In this document: piece by piece, positions 1 through 6,230 of the stretch | How positions within the stretch are numbered: the stretch's first letter is position 1 | Layout: each line of letters begins with the position of its first letter | Source: Desulfovibrionaceae bacterium | Lineage (GTDB): Bacteria > Desulfobacterota > Desulfovibrionia > Desulfovibrionales > Desulfovibrionaceae | Direction of reading: 5' to 3' | DNA length: 61,835 bases | NCBI GenBank assembly: GCA_009782775.1 | Contig: WRIL01000013.1 | Coordinates: forward strand, 1-61,835 | Program-made: the position numbers and the translations under genes | Notes under the pieces: generated by a model | What the model was told of the DNA's origin: nothing | Seen by the model: the letters and a program-made list of their open reading frames with translations, nothing else | Databases searched by the model: none

Positions 1-228
1 CGTCAGGGTGCGGACGCTCCGCCAGCAACCTTCCCTGGTGTCCTTGAGCGCCCGGAGCTTGCCGTGAAAAACGGGGTCATAGTGCGGGTTGTCCAGATGC
101 TCGATCACGCCACACTCGGCATAGGGGGCCGTGTCGTCGATGATCCGGTAGCGCCAGGAGTTCGGGAAGTACTCCAGGACGGCGGGGTTGCTGTTGACGC
201 TGCTGGGGGTTATGATGCTCTGAGCCAT
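1..228 (-). CDS. Hypothetical protein of the mobile element (partial, runs off left edge)
   Basis: An open frame starts with ATG at 228 behind a strong ribosome site (GGAGGT at about 239-234) and is open to the window edge, giving 76 codons. The visible protein begins MAQSIITPSSVNSNPAVLEY and is rich in aromatic residues, with no recognised motif. It is transcribed divergently from the XRE regulator at 394 and has a good promoter at 320-349. I do not recognise the family; it is probably first gene of a cargo operon controlled by that regulator. Confidence 0.6.
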   Translation of the reverse strand, partial: MAQSIITPSSVNSNPAVLEYFPNSWRYRIIDDTAPYAECGVIEHLDNPHYDPVFHGKLRALKDTREGCWRSVRTLT

Positions 229-319
229 GATGCACCTCCGTTAAGGTGGGTTGTGGTTAGGCCCTTGCCGAGTATCGGAAGTACCCGGCAGGGCCGCTTA
301 TTGCCCTTTTGTTGATTTT

Positions 320-349
320 GTTATACGATACTTTATCATAATGTGTCAA
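320..349 (-). promoter_or_regulatory. Promoter for the leftward gene, overlapping a candidate XRE operator
   Basis: On the minus strand TTGACA (349-344) is followed after 18 bases by TATAAC (325-320). The spacer carries GATACTTTATC (327-337), a partial palindrome. The decamer CGATACTTTA lies at 326-335 and again at 361-370, just upstream of the XRE gene. A repressor bound to both copies could control both divergent genes. Promoter elements are seen; operator function is inferred. Confidence 0.5.
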
Positions 350-393
350 TAAAAAATATGCGATACTTTAACAAAAAATGAGGATTTTTGCAC

Positions 394-633
394 ATGTTCA
401 CAAGCAATATCAAGGAAATCATGAAGCGAAAAAAAGTGACCATTCGTGAACTTGCTGCCGTGTCCGGCGTGTCTGCCGTCAGCATCAACAAGGCCCGCTC
501 AGATTCCGGCATATCCGAATGCCGTCTATCCACGCTTGGCCGGATAGCCAACGCCCTGGAGGTGAGGACCAAGCGGCTGTTTGACGAAATGGAGGGGCCG
601 CCAGCGGGGGAAGGCCCGGCAGGGGGGGAATAA
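394..633 (+). CDS. XRE/Cro-CI-type HTH transcriptional regulator
   Basis: This small (79 aa) DNA-binding protein has a helix-turn-helix in its first 65 residues: VTIRELAAVSGVSAVSINKAR, followed by LSTLGRIANALEV, as in phage Cro/CI regulators. ATG 394 is chosen because GAGG at 380-383 lies about 10 bases upstream; a TTG at 388 is the alternative. It is divergent from the gene at 1-228, with a repeated decamer in the intergenic region that may be its operator. The C-terminus is Gly/Pro/Glu-rich. Its stop overlaps a tiny downstream frame (TAATG). Likely role: repressor of the element's accessory genes. Confidence 0.75.
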   Translation: MFTSNIKEIMKRKKVTIRELAAVSGVSAVSINKARSDSGISECRLSTLGRIANALEVRTKRLFDEMEGPPAGEGPAGGE

Positions 634-692
634 TGGACGCCTTGCCTCGGGCGGGGGGAGTTGCTATCTGTGAACTGGAGGCGGTATGCTGA
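633..692 (+). CDS. Possible 19-codon coupling ORF
   Basis: The frame starts in the TAATG that ends the XRE gene, behind a strong G-rich ribosome site (GGGGGGAA), and ends in ATGCTGA, overlapping the start of the next membrane-protein gene. The peptide (MDALPRAGGVAICELEAVC) has no recognised motif. The overlaps at both ends suggest translational relay between the regulator and the membrane proteins rather than a functional product. It may also be coincidental. Confidence 0.3.
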   Translation: MDALPRAGGVAICELEAVC

Positions 693-835
693 AACGTGTT
701 GCGGATTGGTTTGAAAAGGTGAGCGTGGCGGCCTTTGCCGTTGGAATTTTTCAAGGGCAGCTTGTTTTGGGCTTGATTGTGGCAGCGGCGGCGCTTATGA
801 TAAGCCTCATATTAACAAGGAAAATCGGAGGGTAG
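686..835 (+). CDS. Small single-span membrane protein (49 aa)
   Basis: ATG 686 has GGAGG about 3-7 bases upstream. The product has a short amphipathic N-terminus (LKRVADWFEKVS), then a hydrophobic stretch of about 28 residues (GQLVLGLIVAAAALMISLI) and a basic end (LTRKIGG), consistent with one membrane helix. It is followed after 4 bases by an even smaller membrane protein. The family is not recognised. The size and pairing recall small membrane peptides of mobile elements (holin-like or type I toxin-like), but no evidence picks one. Confidence 0.5.
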   Translation: MLKRVADWFEKVSVAAFAVGIFQGQLVLGLIVAAAALMISLILTRKIGG

Positions 836-839
836 CGCA

Positions 840-929
840 ATGACTGCAACGTGGTTAGGCGCTCTGGCGTTTGTGTTAATTGTTGGCGCTATCAGCATTT
901 ATTTTGCCTATAAGGAAAAACGTCCATAG
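840..929 (+). CDS. Very small membrane peptide (29 aa)
   Basis: ATG 840 lies 4 bases after the preceding stop, with GGAGG within that gene's last codons (about 827-832). The peptide MTATWLGALAFVLIVGAISI continues with YFAYKEKRP: one hydrophobic span followed by a positively charged tail. It is the last gene before a terminator at 960. Function is unknown. Tandem arrangement with the 49-residue protein suggests a two-component membrane module. Confidence 0.45.
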   Translation: MTATWLGALAFVLIVGAISIYFAYKEKRP

Positions 930-959
930 GGGCATCAAATTTCCCTTAACAATACCTGG

Positions 960-987
960 AAGGCGGCCCCGTGTCGCCTTTTCTTTT
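960..987 (+). terminator. Intrinsic terminator after the small membrane genes
   Basis: AAGGCG (960-965) and CGCCTT (975-980) form a 6-bp stem with a 9-base loop, followed by TTCTTTT. It lies 31 bases after the 29-residue gene. Confidence 0.5.
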
Positions 988-1069
988 GCCCCCAGGCCGC
1001 ACGAAAGCCCCGCCTCCGACTCCAAGTAGGAAAAGCCGGAAACGGGGCTCACAGGGCAACGTGGGGGCG

Positions 1070-1633
1070 TTACTGCCGGATTTCTGTGGCGGCGGGTTCC
1101 TTGGCCTTCGGTGCGTCCGGGCAGTCCTCAGAAACAGCTGTCCACGCTTCCCGAAGGTGAGCAAGTTCATAAGCAAATTCCTCCGGATCCATCTCATCCG
1201 AAAGCACATTATCGATATAGGAACCGGCAATAGCGCGGGCACATGCCATGCAGCCCCCACCTATTTCACTATCAAGGGTTTGCAAGGCCAATAACCAGGC
1301 CAACCTCTTGTCTTCCATTTTATCCGCACGGGTATTAAGTTCTTCAAGCTTCGCCTTGCGCTTGGCCCTCTCCACGCTGTCTATAGCCCCATGCGCCGCA
1401 ACGGCCATCCAGTAAAACTTATCCGCAAGTTGGCTCAGGTGGACGGCATAAAAGGCCAAACCCATGAACAGCCGCCCGTAATTGAGACAATGAAAGGCAT
1501 CCCATAATGACGGCGGCTCCAGGGCGGATATTGCCTCTCCATCGGCGCGGGATGCGGCCTCTGCTACCATCACCGCCCGCTCAAACGTGTTCAGCTTGTC
1601 ATATTCCTTTCTCAGGCTATCAAGTGTCGTCAT
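1070..1633 (-). CDS. Hypothetical protein of the mobile element
   Basis: This 187-residue, mostly helical, soluble protein has no signal peptide and no recognised domain. It has several Cys (GGGCMACARAIAG near residues 127-139) and a charged C-terminus. Its ATG at 1633 overlaps the stop of the DUF5681 gene (ATGA), so it is co-translated with that gene and is the last of the leftward cargo operon. No function is assigned. Confidence 0.65.
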   Translation of the reverse strand: MTTLDSLRKEYDKLNTFERAVMVAEAASRADGEAISALEPPSLWDAFHCLNYGRLFMGLAFYAVHLSQLADKFYWMAVAAHGAIDSVERAKRKAKLEELNTRADKMEDKRLAWLLALQTLDSEIGGGCMACARAIAGSYIDNVLSDEMDPEEFAYELAHLREAWTAVSEDCPDAPKAKEPAATEIRQ

Positions 1634-2034
1634 TTCTTTTTCCTCCCCTCAAGAACGCGCTTGAGGCTGCTAAGTTCCGCCCGCAGGCTGTCAATTTCTT
1701 CTACCTTGGCGGCGGTGGCTACCATACCCACCACCTCAGCGGCGGCAGTGGGTGAAAGCTCGCCATCCGCCACTTGCCGGAGTACGGCCTGTACCTGGTT
1801 CAATAAATCCCCTTCCGGCAGGGTGAAGGGCTCCGCCGGGCTCATGGGCTTTGCTCTCGGCAGGGCACGGTCAAGGATGAGCTTCTGAGCGTCCGCATCG
1901 CCGGCAAGAGCTTTTTCCACCACCAAGGGCAGCACTTTGTCAGCGGCCTCTCTGAGCGCCGCAAGCTGGCGGTTAATGCTGCCTTTGGGCCTGCCTGTGG
2001 GGTTGCCGCTTTGACCGCGCTTAAACGGCGACAT
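1630..2034 (-). CDS. DUF5681-type protein of mobile elements
   Basis: The 134-residue protein starts MSPFKRGQSGNPTGRPKGSI, the hallmark N-terminus (a 'K.GQSGNP.GRPKG' motif) of DUF5681 proteins found in prophages and integrative elements. The rest is helical with a basic end (EGRKKK). A longer frame is open upstream, but it is a shadow of the nuclease gene; ATG 2034 is chosen for the family N-terminus and the 14-nt overlap with the upstream gene. The molecular role of the family is not established; DNA binding is plausible from its basic character. Confidence 0.7.
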   Translation of the reverse strand: MSPFKRGQSGNPTGRPKGSINRQLAALREAADKVLPLVVEKALAGDADAQKLILDRALPRAKPMSPAEPFTLPEGDLLNQVQAVLRQVADGELSPTAAAEVVGMVATAAKVEEIDSLRAELSSLKRVLEGRKKK

Positions 2035-2521
2035 TGTTTTCCCCTTGTTGTTTACAATCCCTATGCGCCCGGACGATGCTTCCCCACCTCTTGCGCGCCG
2101 ATTCCAGGTACTGCCGGAGGAAGCCCCAGGTGACATACTCCGCCCCCGCTCGGCTCCCGGCAAAAAGGAAGGAGGTACGATACCGCGCGATAAAAGCCAG
2201 GACGGATTGACAGGCGGCGTGCGGGTTAAGCTGTGAGCGGTATCCCCCGGCGGCCAGGTCTGCCCAGCTTGCTTCCACCACCACGGCAAAGGCATCCAGG
2301 GCGGCGGCGCGTTGCAGTTCCCGCTCGAACCGCTCGCGCTCCCGGCCAAGGCAAGCCACCAGGTCAGGTAAGGCTTTCCGCTCCACGGCCACCCGGTCAC
2401 ACAGCCCGGCAAGGGAGTAATCACCCACGGCCAGGGCTCCGGATTCAATGACGGTTCCGGCGTACTTCTCATGGGCGAAGGTGAAAGGGCATTGCTCCCT
2501 GGAGTCTTGGATTATCCGCAC
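2021..2521 (-). CDS. ERCC4-domain nuclease
   Basis: With a GTG start at 2521 the product has 166 residues and begins with the ERCC4 nuclease signature: RIIQDSREQ, later GDYSLAGLCDRVAVERKALPDL. This matches the catalytic pattern of XPF/Mus81-type nucleases (GD..., ERK...D). Members act on branched or flapped DNA; stand-alone short forms occur in phages and mobile elements. The GTG overlaps the stop of the upstream gene by 10 bases, with a GGAGGG site nearby. It may process DNA during element replication or transfer; this is inferred. Confidence 0.75.
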   Translation of the reverse strand: MRIIQDSREQCPFTFAHEKYAGTVIESGALAVGDYSLAGLCDRVAVERKALPDLVACLGRERERFERELQRAAALDAFAVVVEASWADLAAGGYRSQLNPHAACQSVLAFIARYRTSFLFAGSRAGAEYVTWGFLRQYLESARKRWGSIVRAHRDCKQQGENNVAV

Positions 2522-2781
2522 GACCCACCCTCCATATCCGCCGCCAGGCCGATATACCCGGCAGCGTCCAGAAGGTTGTCCCGCTTGTGGTGGTATGCTT
2601 CCCGGCTGAACTTGAGCAGAGCCATGCACACGGCAACATCTTTGCCGGTGACGGTATGTCCCAGGTAGGCGGACCAGAGAGCGGCGATTCGGGCAAAGGA
2701 CTCCGCCGGCGGGCCATAGTCCCCTTGCCGCTCGGCATTGATCAGGGCGTGAGCTTCCAAGAGGATATTGCCGTTTTTCAT
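2512..2781 (-). CDS. DUF6378-like phage/element protein
   Basis: This 89-residue protein has the pattern ALINAERQGDYGPPAESFARIA followed by CMALLKFSREAYHHKRDNLLDAAGYI, similar to small phage-encoded proteins annotated DUF6378. These are all-alpha and MazG-like in size, with conserved E, D, K and R residues. ATG 2781 overlaps the mobB stop (ATGA) and has GGAGG 4 bases upstream; ATG 2793 is an alternative. It sits between the mobilization genes and the nuclease. Biochemical role unknown; a nucleotide-hydrolase-like role is only a guess. Confidence 0.6.
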   Translation of the reverse strand: MKNGNILLEAHALINAERQGDYGPPAESFARIAALWSAYLGHTVTGKDVAVCMALLKFSREAYHHKRDNLLDAAGYIGLAADMEGGSCG

Positions 2782-3476
2782 GCCGCCTCCCACATTTCTG
2801 TCAGGATCACGCTGTAAGGCTTGGGTAAGCCCTGCCGCCGATAGCCTTCAACCACGCCGCGTACCCTGGCCCAGGCCATACAGCGCCGCATCCGGGCGCA
2901 GCGGGAGCAATTCCAGCAATGAAGCCGCCGCCTCTTTTCCGGGCAGGTAACCAGCATAGCGCGGGCGTGGTCGAACATGGCAAGGGTGGGGGCATCGGGA
3001 AATTCCCGCCTCCACAGCAGCAGGTAATTCTTCCCTTGCGACTGATACAGTTCCAGGCCGGAAAAGGCGCGTTGGATCAGGGGAAAATCCCTGTCCCACG
3101 TTGCTTTCTCGGCCTTGATGCCGACGATCTCCTGTTGCAAGTCCGTAATCTGGTAGCGGTACAGGGCGATCAACCCCCAACAGGTGAACACGGTCAACAG
3201 CAGAATCCCCGCGCTCAACAGAATGGAGTACAGATATTTCCGGTTGAACATCGCCCCCAGGCTCTGGCAGCGGGAAATGATGTTCTTCTCCAATTCCGCG
3301 ATACTGCTGCGGATAGCGTTTTCTGTTGTACTGAGCGCGGTTTTCGATGATGCGGACAAGCTCCTGCTCAAGTTCTCGAACTGTTGCCGGGTCAGGTTCT
3401 CGATTTCCTGTGCGTCCTGCTCGGTCTTGGCCCTGATGCGCTCGGCCAGAGAAGTCAAATTTCCAGTGTTCTGCAT
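2778..3476 (-). CDS. mobB: MobB/MbeB-like mobilization protein, nested in the relaxase gene
   Basis: This 232-residue protein starts MQNTGNLTSLAERIRAKTEQ, resembling the MbeB N-terminal family of ColE1-type plasmids. A helical coiled-coil-like region of about 90 residues follows, then one membrane span (about 92-115, YSILLSAGILLLTVFTCWGL) and a Cys/Arg-rich C-terminus. ATG 3476 has a GGGAGGA site 5-6 bases upstream. About 630 of its 699 bases lie out of frame inside the relaxase gene, the same nesting as mbeB in mbeA of ColE1. MbeB-type proteins assist the relaxosome and anchor it to the membrane. Confidence 0.8.
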   Translation of the reverse strand: MQNTGNLTSLAERIRAKTEQDAQEIENLTRQQFENLSRSLSASSKTALSTTENAIRSSIAELEKNIISRCQSLGAMFNRKYLYSILLSAGILLLTVFTCWGLIALYRYQITDLQQEIVGIKAEKATWDRDFPLIQRAFSGLELYQSQGKNYLLLWRREFPDAPTLAMFDHARAMLVTCPEKRRRLHCWNCSRCARMRRCMAWARVRGVVEGYRRQGLPKPYSVILTEMWEAA

Positions 3477-4215
3477 ATATTCCTCCCTTGAGGCGCAGTT
3501 TTTCCCCACTGTCGGGGTCTTTGACGGTGATGTAGTCCCGGCCTGCCCGATTGATGGAAAGCCCCGCGTCCTGCAAGGCGGCAAGCACGTCTTTTCGGTT
3601 ATGGACAAGACCTTGCTCCAATTTGGCCGTAATGTAGGTGTGAATGGCGTCCTGGGCCTCAGCCCGCTCATCCTTTCCCGGCGTTTTGCCCCAGCGGATC
3701 AATCTTGCCCGGTGCAGGTCGGCATGTTCCGGGGTATGCAGACGGGCGCGGGCGGGATCATCCGGCCTTGCCCATTGCTCACGATGGTTATGGAGATCAC
3801 GGAATACGCCAAAGGCTTTTTCCCACCCCGGTGGAAAGGCGTTGAAAGCATTGCCGCTCGCAAGCTCCACCCGTGGAATGACAAAATGCAGCTCATGGTG
3901 TCCGGCGTGATGATGCCGCACCCAGAGGATATTGCGCTGATCCGGTTCCATACCGGCAAAAGCCATGGCCTCAAAATCATCCATAACCCGCTCTTCCTGC
4001 TCCGGCGTCACGGTGTCATCGGGATGCCAGGAAAGCACACCTGCTGAGAACCGCCATTGCGTATCCAGGCTGTCAATGAGGGCGCGGGTGATTTCCGGGT
4101 CGCCGCGTAGCACCTCCGGCGGCGTTTCCTGCCTACCGGGATAATCCGGGCGCACAAGATAGGCGGTGGGCATGTCGCCAGCACCCTGGCCGTGAGGAAA
4201 GAGCTTTATGTGCAT
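2848..4215 (-). CDS. mobA: ColE1-type (MOBP/HEN-like) relaxase
   Basis: The 455-residue relaxase should cleave one strand at oriT and lead it into the recipient. The N-terminus IKLFPHGQGAGDMPTAYLV matches the family opening. The metal/catalytic motif at about residues 101-122 (HHHAGHHELHFVIPRVELASG) aligns with the H...E.N signature of ColE1 MbeA, with His110 in place of Asn. ATG 4215 overlaps the mobC stop behind GGAGG. The C-terminal half, after about residue 245, overlaps mobB in another frame and is Gln/Arg/Pro-rich, probably low-constraint sequence. No accompanying type IV secretion genes are visible. Confidence 0.85.
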   Translation of the reverse strand: MHIKLFPHGQGAGDMPTAYLVRPDYPGRQETPPEVLRGDPEITRALIDSLDTQWRFSAGVLSWHPDDTVTPEQEERVMDDFEAMAFAGMEPDQRNILWVRHHHAGHHELHFVIPRVELASGNAFNAFPPGWEKAFGVFRDLHNHREQWARPDDPARARLHTPEHADLHRARLIRWGKTPGKDERAEAQDAIHTYITAKLEQGLVHNRKDVLAALQDAGLSINRAGRDYITVKDPDSGEKLRLKGGIYAEHWKFDFSGRAHQGQDRAGRTGNREPDPATVRELEQELVRIIENRAQYNRKRYPQQYRGIGEEHHFPLPEPGGDVQPEISVLHSVERGDSAVDRVHLLGVDRPVPLPDYGLATGDRRHQGRESNVGQGFSPDPTRLFRPGTVSVAREELPAAVEAGISRCPHPCHVRPRPRYAGYLPGKEAAASLLELLPLRPDAALYGLGQGTRRG

Positions 4216-4523
4216 GGCTCCTCCATTGCGGCTTTCAATTCCCGCTCAAAGCTCGCCAGCGCCGCCAACACATCCAGGGCATCAGCACGGCTTTTGTGGG
4301 TATTGACCCAGCGGCCAAGCTGATTGAGATTGCTGCCCATACGGGCAAGGTTCCGGAGCCGTTCTTTTTCCAGAGGCGTTTGCCGCAAGCGGTAGTCCAG
4401 GGCGCGCTGCCGGAGAAAATCCGCCACGGTCTGGTCTTGGGCTTCGGCCTTGGCGGCAATGGTTTCTTTTTCCGCCTGGGTGACGCGCAGCTTGATCCAG
4501 GCGCTACGGTTTTCCTTTTTCAT
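4206..4523 (-). CDS. mobC: MobC-type relaxosome accessory protein
   Basis: The 105-residue protein starts MKKENRSAWIKLRVTQAEKE, a ribbon-helix-helix-like beginning. It then has the MobC signature LRNLARMGSNLNQLGRWVNTHK. MobC proteins bind oriT and help the relaxase open the nick region. ATG 4523 fits family length; upstream frame is open but has no family similarity. Its stop overlaps mobA start. The candidate oriT lies just upstream, as expected. Confidence 0.85.
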   Translation of the reverse strand: MKKENRSAWIKLRVTQAEKETIAAKAEAQDQTVADFLRQRALDYRLRQTPLEKERLRNLARMGSNLNQLGRWVNTHKSRADALDVLAALASFERELKAAMEEPCT

Positions 4524-5064
4524 GGCTTCGGCCTTTCCGCCTTTTTGGGAGGTCGAGGGGGCAGCGCCACCCGCCAGCCCCGGCAGTACCCTGTGGGTAC
4601 AACGGGTATGCTGGCTCTCGGAAATAGCGCCGGAGCATGAAAGGCAAAAACAGGGCAAAAAACGACAGCAAAGGAGGTGGCTATCGGCAACGGCATCCTC
4701 CCCGGTATCGGGACGGCATGACCGGATGCCCCGAAAAAACACCCCCACGGGCCACCTGATGGCGCAAAGACCCTCAAGACGACCCGTGAATGGCAAAAAG
4801 CGGCAAAAACGATTTTATGGCTATTTATGCAGATTTTACAGGCGGTTGTCTTATGCAGTCCAGCTACAGCCGGGCTTTGATTTTGCCTTTGTGGAATGTT
4901 TCCAGAGCAAGCCCCCAAAGGCGTTTCCGTCCCGCGCCCATAATTTTTCATGACCGGGAGAAAGGCGCGGCTGTCAAGGTCAGCGAAGCTGCCCGAAGGG
5001 TCGCCTTGACTGCCGTGCCGCTCCCGGCACAAACCAGGGCGCAAGGGACGGAAGGAAGGGCGGA
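4524..5064. other. Non-coding interval between mobC and the replication-like gene
   Basis: Open frames here lack family similarity, good starts and codon bias, so I treat the 541 bases as non-coding. It holds the candidate oriT near mobC. Nearer the right end there are short inverted segments (for example GGTCAGCGAAGCTGCCCGAAGGGTCGCC around 4978-5006). An origin or iteron array was sought because of the adjacent replication-like gene; no clear direct-repeat array was seen. Confidence 0.5.
4580..4620. other. oriT: Candidate origin of transfer (oriT)
   Basis: GTACCC (4586-4591) and GGGTAC (4595-4600) form a perfect 6-bp inverted repeat with a 3-base centre. Eleven bases further is CTGGCTCT (4611-4618), close to the CTGG/CTTA nick site of ColE1-type oriTs. 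The site lies directly upstream of mobC, the usual place. The repeat is seen; nick position and function are inferred. Confidence 0.4.
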
Positions 5065-5772
5065 TCATGACTCCAGCCCCCGGCCTGTCCATCCTTCCCG
5101 GCGCAACACTTCCCCAACGGCTACCGGGCCTTGTCCTCTCTCTGTTTGTTGGCTGTTTGCTGATTCTTCTTCCGGATCGAAAGCGGGATTTTTCTGGAGT
5201 ACCTTCTCAAGATAGGCTCCATGACTCCGCACGTTTTTTTGCTCCATGTGGCGAATAATCCGTCTTGCCCTTTCCGGCTCTGAAAACAGACCGTGCCGGT
5301 TCAGAACAGCGCTGAGTTCCTCCCTGATGCGTGAATGACCCTCTGTTCTGCTCTTGTCTTTGTCTTTTATAATCTTATCTTTATCTTCTCTTGTCTCTTC
5401 AGGGCGGGGATTTTCTGAACAGCACTCCGCTTTTTTCCGAGTCCGTTTCGTCCATTCATCCAATAACTGCGCGAGAATAGCGGATTTCAGCCGGATGCGA
5501 TTTTCTTGTTTTTCTGTTGCAATTACGCCATGATTCTGCAAAATTTCGAGCAAATCATGCAGTTTTTGCGCGGAAAGTCCGGAGGAATTTCGCCATTCCT
5601 TTTCCGAAACGCACAAATCCGGCTCGGTTTTTTTCGGCGTAACGGCAAAATCTTCGGCAATCCGTTCCAGAATCAGCCAAACAGCGCCGTACCCCGCCGC
5701 GCCGAATTTTTCTCTGACTTCTGACATGGCGGCAGAGCGGCTGAAATTGCAGGGGTGTTTTACCCAGTTCAT
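5065..5772 (-). CDS. Lin1244/Lin1753-type N-terminal domain protein, replication-like
   Basis: The 235-residue protein starts MNWVKHPCNFSRSAAMSEVR and continues with FGAAGYGAVWLILERIAED, the pattern of the Lin1244/Lin1753 (DUF4373) winged-helix domain. This domain occurs in phage and element replication-initiator-like proteins. A charged Lys/Asp linker (about 125-147) and a helical C-terminus follow. ATG 5772 overlaps the AlpA-like stop (ATGA). Position before the mob genes suggests a role in replicating the excised element; direct evidence is lacking. Confidence 0.65.
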   Translation of the reverse strand: MNWVKHPCNFSRSAAMSEVREKFGAAGYGAVWLILERIAEDFAVTPKKTEPDLCVSEKEWRNSSGLSAQKLHDLLEILQNHGVIATEKQENRIRLKSAILAQLLDEWTKRTRKKAECCSENPRPEETREDKDKIIKDKDKSRTEGHSRIREELSAVLNRHGLFSEPERARRIIRHMEQKNVRSHGAYLEKVLQKNPAFDPEEESANSQQTERGQGPVAVGEVLRREGWTGRGLES

Positions 5773-5972
5773 TGCTGTCCCTCCTTGCCGAATTTTTCCA
5801 GCAATGCGAGAATGTCCTCACGCCGCCAAGCGCTGGTGCGGACGCCAAGCTTTACCGGCCTGGGGAAACGGCCTGTTTTGATGCCTGCCCAAAATGTGGA
5901 TTTGCCGATTGGAAGAAGCTCAAGAACTTGATTAAGACGTAAAAAGCCTTTTTGAGACATGTTTGAATCCAT
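5769..5972 (-). CDS. AlpA-family regulator / excisionase-like protein
   Basis: This 67-residue protein has the AlpA pattern GFLRLNQVLELLPIGKSTFW, then IKTGRFPRPVKLG and AWRREDI. These are short MerR-like winged-helix proteins that activate integrase genes or act as excision factors in P4-like elements. ATG 5972 has GGAGG upstream (plus-strand complement CCTCC at 5978-5982). A start four codons inside (MSQKGF) is possible. It is overlapped by the replication-like gene downstream and preceded by the integrase. Confidence 0.8.
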   Translation of the reverse strand: MDSNMSQKGFLRLNQVLELLPIGKSTFWAGIKTGRFPRPVKLGVRTSAWRREDILALLEKFGKEGQQ

Positions 5973-6172
5973 AATAGACCTCCATGAGTATTTTCACAGA
6001 GCGTATCATGGGTTTTTCAAACAGCATGGTTGGGGTAGTAAAATCGTCAATTGGTGAATACCCAGTAAAATTCAATAAGACTCAGTAGGTCTCACATACA
6101 AAATGAAAATTTTCCTTGACAGGTTTTAGAAAATAACAGGCTCTCTCTGCATCTTATTGAAAACACAGAGAT

Positions 6173-6197
6173 AAAAAAAGGCGACCAAAGCCGCCTT
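6173..6197 (-). terminator. Intrinsic terminator downstream of the first integrase
   Basis: On the minus strand AAGGCG (6197-6192) pairs with CGCCTT (6183-6178) across an 8-base loop, followed by a run of T. It lies 34 bases after the integrase stop and upstream of the AlpA-like gene. The 5973-6230 gap holds nothing else I can name apart from AT-rich promoter-like sequence. Confidence 0.6.
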
Positions 6198-6230
6198 GAG
6201 GCGCTACGCGCCTGTCCCTGATGGCCGGAG

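Noticed and set aside
3184-4047. 287-codon plus-strand frame in the mobilization region
   Set aside because: It lies opposite mobA and mobB, both supported by motifs and by overlapping starts and stops.
4524-5092. 190-codon minus-strand frame upstream of mobC
   Set aside because: Composition is Pro/Arg/Cys-rich with no motif; the region fits a non-coding oriT-containing interval better.
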